Source of the DNA: Isoperla grammatica
Lineage: Eukaryota > Arthropoda > Insecta > Plecoptera > Perlodidae
Assembly: GCA_945910005.1 (NCBI GenBank)
Contig: OX246741.1
Span: 50,680,625-50,744,624, forward strand
Reading direction: 5' to 3'
Length of the DNA stretch: 64,000 nucleotides
Both the position numbers and the translations under genes were made by a program. Below the pieces are notes generated by a model. It saw only the letters and a list, made by a program, of their open reading frames with translations. It did not search any database and was not told where the DNA came from. Positions 34,613-45,135 of this stretch are shown in pieces (the stretch's first letter is position 1; the number at the start of each line of letters is the position of its first letter).

Positions 34613-37230
34613 CCGAATAATTTAATTTGAAATTCATAATTTTTCCTATTGTAATCGCACGCATATGATTGAATATAGTCGTGTATCATCACTACTTACT
34701 ATGATACGACAACGTGTAATACATCTAATAAAATATCTTGAAACGTTGTTTCATAATATATGCAAAGGCAGTTCATCAGATGGATGTAACCAAACAAAAA
34801 TCGTGAATTAATTACGGAATTAATCTACTTCGAAGGAAGCTTATTTTATCAGTTTTTTTTACAATAGTAGAAATGAAAAAAACATTGCAACTAATAGCTC
34901 GTACGATGCATCATAGTGTAAGCTTTAGATATTGTCTCTTGTCATTTTTATGTATTATTATTTATACGCCCACAATGAACAATAATAGTGAACCACGTGA
35001 CCGTCTTACGGAAACCATGAAAGTTTGTTTTTATCCATGCAAGGTCACAGTAATTTTTATTTGGTGCAAAATGTACTTTAAAATGGACCTAATACTAACT
35101 TGTATGTTAGAAACAGTCAGTTATGGATTTTTGTATTTTTGTTTGGTAAACAAAGAATATTATAGTATTTTTAATTTACGTTTTCTTTAGATTTTGCGAC
35201 TTCGTCCAGCCCTAACCTCAATGTAATTACTTAAATGTACACAAATATTATTATCAAATTAATGAACATTAAATTATGAGCTCTATTGAAGTTACCAATT
35301 TGCAATATCTATTTTGGTTTTCAAGTTTTTCGTCTTCTTATCCGACGATGCGTATTTCCCCTACTACTAGTTTTCAAGCTTCGAGATTTTTGTTTTGAGC
35401 GCGGAAAGTTGAAGACTCGCTCTTTAGTTCTCGTAAGGATAGCCCCGTCCCTATTTGGCAAAATTTTTATTATTATTATTATTTTTTATTAAAAGCAAAG
35501 ATTACTCACTCAGTAATCTTTGCTAAAACATTTGTTCTGCTAGTTTTTCAAGTTGGTGCTTTCAATGTGTGACAAGACACTGACGGGAGTTGTCACATTG
35601 TGTTGTTGGTCCCGCACAGTATTTCGTTATCTTTATCAAGTTGTGCATAATATTATAATTTATAAAATATTACATTTTAATTTATGTCTACGTTTGTATT
35701 GTGTTTCTGTTGGTATATATAGTTAATTGTATTGTTTTCATAGTGAACAATAATTGGTGCTCATAAACGTGTAGGTGAATGCTTTTAATTTATGTTCATG
35801 TTAGGGTAGTAACTTTCAAGCAATCACACGCAGAAATTACCACGTAATTTCACCTATCCGTGTAATGTCAGTAATATAAACCAGATCTATATGTTGGTTT
35901 TTACTTTGTATACAAGATGATTTTTCGTTTAACCATTTGGTTTGAAAAAATAATAATTCGAGTAAGCATTATTTTTTCGACGATTTTTCCTCAAAACTAA
36001 TGATCCACATAGACGCTTGTGATGCTCAAAATTTCTCTCCGTTCGACCGCTATCGCGAGAAAAATATATCAAACAAAAACAAAAGTACTGTCATAAGTAT
36101 AGACTGAAAACGCTCGCTTCGCTCGCTTCCACACATTTTTACCTACATTGTTTCACTATAAGCTATAAATATTATTATTTGTCATTTATACTGCTATTAT
36201 TATTATTCGTATGTGTCATTGATTATTATTAATTATTCTATATGAAAGATTTGTAAATAATTGTCGAAACTCACAATCAATTACAAGTGGAAGTGCAAAG
36301 GTTTATGGTTTTATCGTTTTATTTTCATTTACGACCACCTTCCGCTCCGTCACAACAACCGTCCCATTCAGTCTATTCAACCTTGGCATGCCGCTTTACA
36401 CCCTGTCTCCCCCCGCTGATATCCTACTGCGTCTAGGGGCTAGTTAGCAAGCCTCACAACTTCTGGAGACGAAAAACTATGTCATTTTGTACTACATCAT
36501 CTCACAAACCAATTTTTATCTCGTAAGTTATACACACATTGATGAAACAAATTGTGGATGTGTATTAAATGTGAACGTGAAATCATTCTTGTTTGATTTT
36601 TACTTCTATGAAGTCATCCTTGTTTCTACTATTTCACTGAGAAATGTGTGATCGTTAAAAAAACTCTTTTTATCACGATAAAAAAATTCATAATTCCCGA
36701 ATTATAATAAAAGACAAGCATTTCACTGTTGAAAACCATGTAATCTACTGATGTTTATTACGTACTGAACTTTTATTAAAGACAATTTTCATATTGATCA
36801 AATTATAAGAGATCAAAAACGTATCCATCTTTGCGGATAAGCTACAGATTGCCGTGGAAAACTACTCATTCCTGGCGTAATTTCATAAATACAAACAAAA
36901 TGCAAGAGACACAACTTTTTAATAACTAATTGGTCGTTATGATCAATGCTTCGTGTATTAAGAATTCGATTTGTTTAGTACCATAACAAAACTTATAAGA
37001 TATTACCTAATTGAAAAAGATAAATTTCCGGATGTTGATTACATTTTATGACATGGTATGTAATGTAGTTACTTGATTGTTATACAGTTGTATTGTGTGT
37101 TTCAATAGCTTTCATTTGATATATAACACATACAATATTGATTATGATAAAAGGGTAATGGTACCCGACATTCGTGTCCGTGCATGCCCATTAATTCGCG
37201 CGTGTCATCACTTAGATACGATTATTTTCC
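34613..37230. other. AT-rich intergenic DNA
   Basis: Contains a 105-codon plus frame (34873-35190) starting MKKTLQLIARTMHHSVSFRY. It has two hydrophobic stretches, is in AT-rich DNA, is unrecognised and is probably chance. A perfect hairpin lies at 35494-35524 (listed separately). Nothing else supported. Confidence 0.4.
35494..35524. repeat. perfect 13-bp hairpin
   Basis: AGCAAAGATTACT / AGTAATCTTTGCT around the loop CACTC. Possibly a stem of a transcript or a tiny fold-back remnant. Confidence 0.85.
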
Positions 37231-37372
37231 ATTTGCACCACTGAGGCAAAAAAGACACGGTGCCTTGATATGCACATTACCTTTATCTATCTAATGATAT
37301 ATTGCAATCTCTGCCTCAACAGGGGTGCAGCTAACACCCCGAAATATCAACATTTTTCAAGGGTGGCTCCCG
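37231..37372 (+). repeat. inverted repeat pair, right member
   Basis: Partner of 34485-34612; family unknown. A 71-codon frame across it is unrecognised. Confidence 0.75.
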
Positions 37373-37734
37373 AACTATTAAGACTGAATTGGACTCGACG
37401 AGGTACAAAAAACAAAACCAATATCTGCATTTATCACTTTTACTACGTGCTACGGATTATTGCTGCAATAAACTTATATGACTGAAAACTCACTGACCGG
37501 CCTCAGAAGAAACTGACACATGGTCTCATTGTTATCAAACATGAATAGCATTTTAACAGCTCATCCTGTCAAAAGCGTAATTTTATAGGGTGAAAGCGGG
37601 TTGCCTGAAGACGTATTCATGCATTTAGCGACAAAGGAGTTGCGTCAGGGGTATACAAGTACAACCATGGGGTAACATTTCATAGTCCCCAAATTCGTAG
37701 TCACAATACCGGGCCTAAATGCCAACCCCACAGA

Positions 37735-37975
37735 ATTCCCCTTGAATTTCAACTAAGAACATAGTGTAAATCGTTTGTGCTGCGTTTGTGCTGGTTTGTG
37801 CCCCAAAACGTTTCGTTTCTGGTGCCCTTTAAGTACACTTAATTAAGGACTCTAGTAAGGGGATGGGGGGCTAACTAAATGCCAGCACCCCGTTTATTGA
37901 ATTTCAACTAACAAGAAGGCTAAAGTCAATTGTTTGTGCTGGTTTGTGCCTTAAAATGTTCGTTTTTGCCGCCCT
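37735..37975 (+). repeat. degenerate local duplication
   Basis: Blocks GAATTTCAACTAA, TTTGTGCTGGTTTGTGCC and AAAACGTTTCGTTT recur about 145 bp downstream in diverged form. A related pair (CTAGTTATTGAACAAA) lies at about 38045 and 38328. Confidence 0.6.
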
Positions 37976-38513
37976 ATTCATTTATTGAATGTCAGATACA
38001 TGTGTGCATGGCTATTGCCCAATCATTATAGTACAAGTGAGAGGCTAGTTATTGAACAAACACGTCTTACTCGGTTTACTACATGCATGGATGCAAATTA
38101 AAAAGCGCGCAACATTATGTTTTTCTAAGTGAAAACTATGCGGCTTGTGGTTTTATAAGGATTAAGGACTGCATAAAAATCAATTTTTAGTTTGAAAAGA
38201 TTAGAATAGTTGTTATTTTTAATAAACATAATTGATAAGCAAATTTTAACGAATGTATAAAATTTTCAAACTAACGGGCGTTTTGTTTCAGTAGGTCTAC
38301 AATCAATATCGTTTGAAGTTGGAAACTAGTTATTGAACAAATACGTTTTGATTTACTAAAATATACATGAGTGTTTATTAAGTCCAAATAATTAATCAAC
38401 TACACTTAAATACCTATCCTATCTCTTTACAATGACGCGGCTCTAAATTAATCGTATTCATGTATATAAGGTTGATAAGTTTACATAACCAAAGGTTTGA
38501 AAACGCTAGATCA

Positions 38514-38590
38514 AACGGGGAATCGAACCCTAAACCTTCCATCCGCATTTGAAGAATAGGATTAATCATTCTATCTAGATCAATGCTGAA
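38514..38590 (-). mobile_element. tRNA-like sequence (SINE head or pseudo-tRNA)
   Basis: On the minus strand, GGGTTCGATTCCCC is a perfect box B with a T-stem, and GATC sequences at both ends can pair. Box A (TAGATAGAATG) is poor. No confident anticodon. Confidence 0.4.
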
Positions 38591-38599
38591 AATTATTGG

Positions 38600-39430
38600 A
38601 ATGTGCCTCCGGTGTCGGTGCAATTCTTAGATGTTAATTAAAACTGCTGGGGCGTAGTGAGGGAGGGATCAAAGTGCTCGACCCCCCCCCCCCCCCCCCC
38701 AGAAATTATAAAGGTCAATATTCAATATAATATACTCATAACATTAACAGTGTTGTACTCATTTCATAAACCTTTTAAAACTTGCGTCTTATGTCAATAG
38801 CGGCTGCAAAACCCTGTTATTATTGAGGAAGAACACCCCTCCCACATCAGATAATATTTATTCCTCCCCTCCACCCTGAAACACAAAACACTGGTTACGC
38901 TCGTTTTCGACTATTTTTTTTATATATACATATATATATATTTTAGGTGAGTGTGACCGACGTGGCGTAATAACCCGATATATTTTTAATTTTACAAACA
39001 CATATATAATATATATATATATATATATAGACGTGTGACATACACATGATATATAAATTAACGTGTTGATGTATATACCTACTTCAAAGATTCCGTTAGT
39101 ATTTCGTGTGGAATTGCTTAATTTGAAAATATACCCGCAAACAAACTCTATATATTTGGAAAATTCTGTTTTGATCCAGTCACATTTTTTGCATCCAACG
39201 GCAGCGGGGGCCGCTGCCGTCAAGTATTAGCTAGCAGGTGCAGTCTTCTTTTTCAATAGATAGCACGACCATGGCACATGCTGCCTCGGCATTCTTCTTG
39301 CCCATTCTGTTCCTTGAAAGCAAAGGTCTATGTGAATATGCAGGGACTTAAAGAAAGCGTGCCCAACCCCCTCAACGATCCAATCAGACGAAACCTTGTA
39401 AAACGCCCTGAATTTCAAAGCGTGACGGTT
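38600..39430. other. intergenic DNA with poly-C and TA tracts
   Basis: C run of about 18 at 38683-38700; (TA)n at 38923-38940 and 39003-39028; a lone end resembling the 2409-2580 element (ACCGACGTGGCG) at about 38956. A 121-codon minus frame (38858-39223) is unrecognised. Confidence 0.45.
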
Positions 39431-39821
39431 AAAATCTCGAAAGTGCAAAATTACGAAAGTGTAAAATGTCGAAGGTGTAATTTTACGAAAGTGTAAAGCT
39501 TCGAATGTCCAATTTAACGAAAGTGCAAAACTACGAATGGCCGAATCTACGAAAGTTCAATGTCACGAATGTTCAATTTTACGAAAGTGTAAACCACCGA
39601 ATGTCTAAATCACCGAAAGAGCAATTCGTCGAATGTGCAATATACCGAAAGTGCGTTTTCACGAATGTCATATTTCTCGAATGTGCAGTATCACGAAAGT
39701 ACAAACTACCGAAAGTGTAATTTTTTGAAAGTGCATTTTCACGAAAGTGTAGAGTAACGAAAGTGCAATTTAACGAATTTTCGGTGTTTTGCACTTTCGA
39801 GATTTTGCACTTTCGACATTT
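39431..39821 (+). repeat. 16-bp phased CGAAAGTG array, copy 2
   Basis: About 21 units in register with copy 1 (29693-30130). It ends in an inverted pair of units (GTTTTGCACTTTCGAGATTTTG at 39785-39806, plus CACTTTCGACATTTT). Together with the left end AAAATCTCGAAAGTGCAAAA, this gives terminal inverted repeats. That suggests a short TIR transposon whose whole interior is a 16-bp motif array. Confidence 0.9.
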
Positions 39822-40388
39822 TGATACAGTGCCAAAAAATATGCACCTACCGCTATTAGTTTTTTATTTATTGAGTGTTGAAATGCGTTTGAATTCCCTA
39901 TGTTATACATTGTAACTGAACAAAAACCTACACTTTCAATCGTATAACTTCGCGTAGCACCTTCAAAAAGTAATATATTGTAACAAATTTTCGTCCTAAA
40001 TGTAGATAACTTCATGACTAACATATATACGTTTGAAAAAGATGATCGAACGCGATCTGTTTTCGAGATATTCGCGTTGGTGTGTCAATTTTACGTCAAA
40101 TCTACTCAAATTAGAAACTATAAATATACTTTATTAATAATAGAAAAAATATATAATTTTAAGAAGTTCAGTATTAAATGCTACTCACATGTAATAATTC
40201 TTGAAATTCATAATTTAAAATAAAAAAAAGTATTTTTTCATGTCCATTTTATTTGAATAGTTTAGTTGTTGTATTGAATGGGTAGTTCACTTCATCGATC
40301 GACTTTAATCACTAAGTAATGCGCTGACTGAAGAGCTGAAATGGTGAGAGTTAATAAAATTCAAATCCAGTTGACATTGGAACGTATA
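39822..40388. other. AT-rich intergenic DNA
   Basis: Nothing supported. Confidence 0.4.
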
Positions 40389-40548
40389 CAGTATAATTTC
40401 TTTATAACGAAGTTTTGGGGGCCATATTATTATTTTGTTATAAAGAACATCTCTTTATAAAAATGGTATCTTTACATACATAAGAAACTTTTGGGACCTC
40501 AAGAACACTTTTTGTTATAAAGACGTTTGTTATAAATAATTTTTACTA
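40389..40548 (+). mobile_element. pogo/Tigger-like MITE
   Basis: The left end CAGTATAATTTCTTTATAACGA and the right end TTGTTATAAATAATTTTTACTA are imperfect inverted repeats, both flanked by TA. Internal TTGTTATAAAG iterations recall Tigger-type ends ('CAGT...TATAACGAA'). Assignment is by resemblance only. Confidence 0.5.
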
Positions 40549-41116
40549 TATATATAGTCAGCCGTCTGTTTACAAAAATAGAGACTCGAGATATTAGAAA
40601 ACATGAATACGCCCCTCTTAAAAAAAATTCACATCTGAGAACTTTGCTAGCTGGTTGACATTTAAACGGACATTTAAACCATACGGTGTATGAATTTATT
40701 CAAATGGAGCGAAATGGTTTAAAAGTCTAGGGTCACCACATTCAGTAATGAAATGCTTTGAAATTATTTTACTTTGCGAACTGAGAGAATCGTTGAACGT
40801 AGTTTGTCAGAATGGCCATTACGTTTCGCTTTAATGGTTTTCAAAAGAAATCAAAATATGTCATCCAATAGAGAATTTAATACTCTTTCGTATTAATGTT
40901 TTTTTTTATTCCAATAAATGTTTCCGTTTTGCAGATGGTCTTAATTATGTGTGAAATGTGTACATCAGCATCTGAATAATCGAAATAATAAAGAATATGG
41001 TTTCGAACAAAGAAACATTCATAAGAAAAACTCTAAATTCCCTACCGAATGATATATTTTGATTTACATTTAGGAAAATTTAAACAAATTTTAAAGCAAT
41101 TGTAAGAGACAGAAAT
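40549..41116. other. AT-rich intergenic DNA
   Basis: Nothing supported. Confidence 0.4.
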
Positions 41117-41262
41117 CGGGAGTCCTATGACTAAGAAGGATGGAATTAAGTCCATATAAGAAGCTAGAAACTTCCGCTTTAAGCGGGATTTGAACCCGGT
41201 TGAGTCTAAGAAAACATGAACAAGTGTTAATCAAAAGTCTCCACTTACCCACCACCACCACC
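41117..41262 (-). mobile_element. tRNA-derived SINE (family A), degraded head
   Basis: On the minus strand CCGGGTTCAAATCCCG is followed by CGGAAGTTTCTAGCTTC and TTAATTCCATCCTTCTTAGTC. These parallel GAAGTTTCTTAACTTC and CAGTTCCATTACTTCTTGTC of the 60-kb copy. The rest of the body is missing. Confidence 0.5.
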
Positions 41263-41280
41263 ACCTGTACTTAGCTAGTA

Positions 41281-41694
41281 TAGGGTGTTTTCACGTATTA
41301 GAGTGTATTCACGTAATTCGCATGGCGGCCATACTGGAGGCCACCATGCCATGTGATTGGTAGTTTATTGTTACTATGTTTCAGCTGGCGTTTGATGCAA
41401 TTCAACCGTTCTCTTACTTTGGGTTGCTATTATCACTTGCAAGCAATATCAATATTTTATTTAAAATCGATTACTCTTACAATCATTTACAAAGGCATAC
41501 AATGATCATTTTCGTAAACTTTATAAGAAGATATATGTGTTCAAACTCACAGGTCCCCCCCCCCCCCCCCCCTAACGTAATACGTCTTCCATTGACAGAT
41601 AAAATGTCAACACATTCTCAAAGATGTTGAAACTTGAAATAGTACTATTGGTGGCCATCAAGATGGCCGTTGTGACGTCACGTGGGAACTATAT
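41281..41694 (+). mobile_element. TIR element (GTATTCAC / TGACGTCA ends), copy 1
   Basis: Colinear with 53094-53457: TAGGGTGTTTTCAC, GGCGGCCATACTGGAGGCCAC, GTGATTGGTAGTTTATTGTTACT, and GAAATAGTACTATTGGTGGCC near the right end. The right end includes TGACGTCACGTGGGAACTAT. A poly-C run interrupts it at 41552-41571. Confidence 0.7.
41673..41680 (+). promoter_or_regulatory. CRE palindrome TGACGTCA in a MITE end
   Basis: Perfect CREB/ATF palindrome followed by CGTG, so TGACGTCACGTG also contains an E-box. The same motif recurs at 58638-58645, 62139-62146 and 63718-63725. Regulatory function is inference. Confidence 0.5.
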
Positions 41695-42375
41695 ATAGTG
41701 TTAGTAACGGGGGTGGGGGTGGAAATGAGAGAGTACAACTCACAGCCTACTGGACAACCGACGGAAGCCGAGCAGTGAGTGGCAGGCGTCAAGACAGCGC
41801 TGGCTGGATGCCTAAAGCTTCGTTCACATGAGAGCGTGAAACTACGCAATGCGCATTGTTTGTTTGTCTTGTCACTTTGAGGTTTCTGGGTTTGTTGGAG
41901 AGATCTTGGTTGAGTGTTGTACGCAGTGAAATGTCAGGAATGTTTAACGGGAATGGATAATATACTAATGGTGCATTGTTTGCATTGTTACAACCGACGT
42001 ATGTCTTAAACTTTCTAGTTTTGAATGCACAACTAGATTTACCATTATTTACAGGATAGAATAATAATAATGTTCTTTATTTTAGCTGTTTAGCTACTAA
42101 ATTACATAATTTACAATTATTAACGTCATGGACAATAATTTGCCATCCATTTATTGAAATCATGGACATGGCCATTACACACAACACATCCACAGATAAA
42201 ATTATGCAAATTTATTGTCAACAAAGGTGACACACACACACACACACATCTAAATCTATTCAGCGAGTATCTAAAAACAGAGAAAAAATAAAATTCCATT
42301 GGATTATATAGGTAAATAACCTAATGGGTGGTATATTTTATATATATATTAGTTTTCAGGTTTTCGCGGACATAT
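41695..42375. other. intergenic DNA
   Basis: G-rich patch at 41709-41723 and a (CA)n tract at about 42232-42248. No gene recognised. Confidence 0.4.
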
Positions 42376-42454
42376 GTGTACCTGTTGCAACTTTCTGGGG
42401 ATTGTTGCCGCGAATATTGTACTAAAGAAGGAGGCACTGACTTACCCTTCCCTT

Positions 42455-42494
42455 CCTGACGTTTCGGGAAAGTCACATCTCCCATCTTCAGAGG
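42455..42494 (-). ncRNA. hammerhead-like ribozyme motif (PLE), minus copy
   Basis: On the minus strand CTGAAGA (CUGANGA core), a hairpin GGGA/TCCC, then GAAACGTC with CCT/AGG as a short stem I. Hammerhead motifs are established components of Penelope-like elements. Stem III would be only 2 bp and an extra U follows the core, so a dimeric fold would be needed. Confidence 0.55.
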
Positions 42495-43264
42495 CCCTCA
42501 CTCGACGATGTGCATCTCGAGCTTCGAAGCCGCGAACTGACTGGTTCAGTCGTTGTCATTCCTCTCGCGTGTATGTCTGCGTCATGGTTCTTATCTCGTA
42601 GTGAAACCAGGTTGGATCGACTACGCGTCAGGGGTCCACGTTCAGGGGTAGTGACGTACTCCACGCCCCTAGGGCTGGGGCCTTGTGTAGGCGTCACGAC
42701 GTTAACGCTGTCAGAACGTTGCACACGGGCTTCTTGTTGGTGTTGAAGGAGAACTGGTTTCCAGGAAACAGGCAAACGTTGTCCGTCATCCCGTTTGTTA
42801 AGGCTTCCCGGTCTCTTCTCTATCTCAATAGCCTCTCGAATGATACGTACTTGAAATTCATTGACCGAAGCTAACGTTCTGGTGTTTTCAAAGCTTATAG
42901 AGTGGCCGGTTTTTTTGACGTGTTGGGCCAGGCCTGATGTCTCTTTGCCACTGTTGACTGCTAAACGGTGTTCATCCCGTCTCACCGATATACGTCGGTT
43001 GGTCTGACCAACATACACTTCCCCGCATGACCCACACGGGACTTCATAAACCCCATGGGCTTCAAGTGGTATGTTGTCTTTAGCGTTGCGTAACATAGTG
43101 CTTATCTTTCTGTAAGGGCGATACGTAGTTTTTATGTTATGTTCTTTAAGCAGCTTGCCTATTTTTTCCGATGTTCCCCTTAAGTACGGAAGGTGCACGA
43201 AACCTGCAGGCTTATCGTCAGACTTAGGTTCCCCTAGTTTGGGAGAACCGGTGTTTTTAAACGC
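42488..43264 (-). pseudogene. PLE ORF fragment: linker + GIY-YIG endonuclease
   Basis: Open from the junction near 43264 to the stop at 42488. It matches residues from about 345 onward of the full copy (…NRAFKNTGSPKLGEPKSDD…). It contains the GIY-YIG segment with GVYEVPCGSCGEVYVGQ, and the downstream Arg/Glu-bearing part (RRISVRRDEHR; NEFQVRIIREAIEIE). The reverse-transcriptase domain is missing and no proper ATG remains (the nearest start is a GTG), so it is not a functional gene. Its C-terminus runs about 45 residues further than the plus copy (…PLTRSRSNLVSLRDKNHD…SSSEGL). It therefore preserves the original end of the protein, which the plus copy lost by frameshift. Confidence 0.9.
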
Positions 43265-43285
43265 TCTGCCACTGCTATTTTAAAT

Positions 43286-44962
43286 ATGGATGACTATAAA
43301 CTGAAAATGACACGTCATTTGGATGACCCGGCTTATAAACTTTTAAAGTCAGACCCTACCACTTATTTGGAAAAAACGACCAGAGCTAAAATACTAGCTT
43401 CAAAAATTGACCCTAAAAAACATAAGTACTTAATACCCAGGGAGAAGTCTTCTAGATGCCCCAAATTGTACGGTTTACCTAAGATTCACAAACCTGGGAT
43501 ACCTCTAAGGCCTATTGTGAGTTCATTTGACTCCCCTCTTCAGCCTCTAGCTAAACACCTGGCCGAATACCTGCAACCATATGTTGAGGATGCAAAATCT
43601 TATGTAAAAAATGCTTATCACTTTCTGGAGATCTTACTTGAATACAATGTGTCTGAAACCGATCTGTTGGTGAGCCTTGACGTGGAGTCACTTTTTACTA
43701 ATGTTCCCATTGACGAAACTTTGGAAATCATGCGTGGGTTACACATACCTGAAGATATGTTGATTTTAATAAAACACTGTTTAGCCAACACCTATTTTAT
43801 GTATGAAGGACAGAGAAATAAACAGGTCAAAGGTGCCCCCATGGGTTCGCCGTTATCACCAGCAGTGGCTAATATATTTATGCAACATTTTGAAGACCGT
43901 GCTCTGGAACTTGCTCCACACAAACCAAAATTACTTCTACGCTACGTGGATGATTTCTTCCTCATTTGGCCTTATGGAATAAGTAAACTTAATGAGTTTT
44001 TATTGCTCATTAATAGCCTGCACGAAAACATTAACTGTACCATGGAGATAGAAGAGAATGGACGACTTCCGTTTCTGGACGTGTGTGTTTACAAAAGAAG
44101 TAATGGAAAATTAGGCCACACGGTGTACAGGAAACCTACCAACACTGGCAGATATCTCAACGCCCGTTCACATCATCACCCTGCCCAACTCAATGCTGTA
44201 GTCAATTCACTCGCTTTCCGTTCCACGAAACTGTCAGACTGTCATAACGTTAACAGAGAAATCCGAGACCTACGCCAAACTCTCCTTAATAATGGCTATT
44301 CGGATAATACTATTAACAGAGCGTTTAAAAACACCGGTTCTCCCAAACTAGGGGAACCTAAGTCTGACGATAAGCCTGCAGGTTTCGTGCACCTTCCGTA
44401 CTTAAGGGGAACATCGGAAAAAATAGGCAAGCTGCTTAAAGAACATAACATAAAAACTACGTATCGCCCTTACAGAAAGATAAGCACTATGTTACGCAAC
44501 GCTAAAGACAACATACCACTTGAAGCCCATGGGGTTTATGAAGTCCCGTGTGGGTCATGCGGGGAAGTGTATGTTGGTCAGACCAACCGACGTATATCGG
44601 TGAGACGGGATGAACACCGTTTAGCAGTCAACAGTGGCAAAGAGACATCAGGCCTGGCCCAACACGTCAAAAAAACCGGCCACTCTATAAGCTTTGAAAA
44701 CACCAGAACGTTAGCTTCGGTCAATGAATTTCAAGTACGTATCATTCGAGAGGCTATTGAGATAGAGAAGAGACCGGGAAGCCTTAACAAACGGGATGAC
44801 GGACAACGTTTGCCTGTTTCCTGGAAACCAGTTCTCCTTCAACACCAACAAGAAGCCCGTGTGCAACGTTCTGACAGCGTTAACGTCGTGACGCCTACAC
44901 AAGGCCCCAGCCCTAGGGGCGTGGAGTACGTCACTACACTACCCCTGAACGTGGACCCCTGA
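43286..44962 (+). CDS. Penelope-like reverse transcriptase / GIY-YIG endonuclease
   Basis: 558 codons, intact. Residues 1-60 are the N-terminal RT region; 60-80 hold LYGLPKIHKPGIPLRPIVSS. Residues 129-141 (VSLDVESLFTNVP) carry the first catalytic Asp. Residues 184-193 are APMGSPLSPA, and 220-223 are the catalytic YVDD. Residues 345-410 form a linker. Residues 416-433 (GVYEVPCGSCGEVYVGQ) begin the GIY-YIG nuclease, with the Arg-rich RRISVRRDEHR following. This domain order is specific to endonuclease-bearing Penelope-like elements, which nick DNA and prime reverse transcription at the target. Complete PLE proteins are longer at the N-terminus, so the first ATG is probably internal to a 5'-truncated copy. 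Near 44930 a CACTA duplication (5 bp) shifts the frame relative to the inverted copy and replaces the last ~45 residues with LPLNVDP. The catalytic parts are unaffected. RT activity cannot be excluded, but the lack of the N-terminus argues against autonomy. Confidence 0.93.
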   Translation: MDDYKLKMTRHLDDPAYKLLKSDPTTYLEKTTRAKILASKIDPKKHKYLIPREKSSRCPKLYGLPKIHKPGIPLRPIVSSFDSPLQPLAKHLAEYLQPYVEDAKSYVKNAYHFLEILLEYNVSETDLLVSLDVESLFTNVPIDETLEIMRGLHIPEDMLILIKHCLANTYFMYEGQRNKQVKGAPMGSPLSPAVANIFMQHFEDRALELAPHKPKLLLRYVDDFFLIWPYGISKLNEFLLLINSLHENINCTMEIEENGRLPFLDVCVYKRSNGKLGHTVYRKPTNTGRYLNARSHHHPAQLNAVVNSLAFRSTKLSDCHNVNREIRDLRQTLLNNGYSDNTINRAFKNTGSPKLGEPKSDDKPAGFVHLPYLRGTSEKIGKLLKEHNIKTTYRPYRKISTMLRNAKDNIPLEAHGVYEVPCGSCGEVYVGQTNRRISVRRDEHRLAVNSGKETSGLAQHVKKTGHSISFENTRTLASVNEFQVRIIREAIEIEKRPGSLNKRDDGQRLPVSWKPVLLQHQQEARVQRSDSVNVVTPTQGPSPRGVEYVTTLPLNVDP

Positions 44963-45095
44963 CGCGTAGTCGATCCAACCTGGTTTCACTACGAGATAAG
45001 AACCATGACGCAGACATACACGCGAGAGGAATGACAACGACTGAACCAGTCAGTTCGCGGCTTCGAAGCTCGAGATGCACATCGTCGAGTGAGGG

Positions 45096-45135
45096 CCTCT
45101 GAAGATGGGAGATATGACTTTCCCGAAACGTCAGG
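45096..45135 (+). ncRNA. hammerhead-like ribozyme motif (PLE), plus copy
   Basis: CTGAAGA (45099-45105), stem-loop GGGA...TCCC, then GAAACGTC (45125-45132) with CCT/AGG closing stem I. It lies in the terminal repeat region, where PLE hammerheads are expected. It differs from the minus copy by one base in the stem-II loop (ATATG/ATGTG). Confidence 0.55.

Larger units (their letters stand above)
42376..43265 (-). mobile_element. Penelope-like element, inverted 5'-truncated copy
   Basis: Minus-strand copy of the 3' part of the element at 43266-45207: the linker, the GIY-YIG domain and the terminal non-coding region. The nucleotide sequence is almost identical to the plus copy. Its truncated 5' end abuts the 5' end of the plus copy at about 43265, giving an outward-facing inverted arrangement that is known for Penelope-like insertions. 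Confidence 0.9.

Noticed and set aside
34873..35190. 105-codon frame as a membrane protein gene
   Set aside because: AT-rich DNA produces hydrophobic frames by chance; no family, no flanking exon signals.
42374..42746. Plus-strand frames over the inverted Penelope copy, and the minus-strand frame 44711-44902
   Set aside because: Antisense shadows of the RT/GIY-YIG coding sequence.
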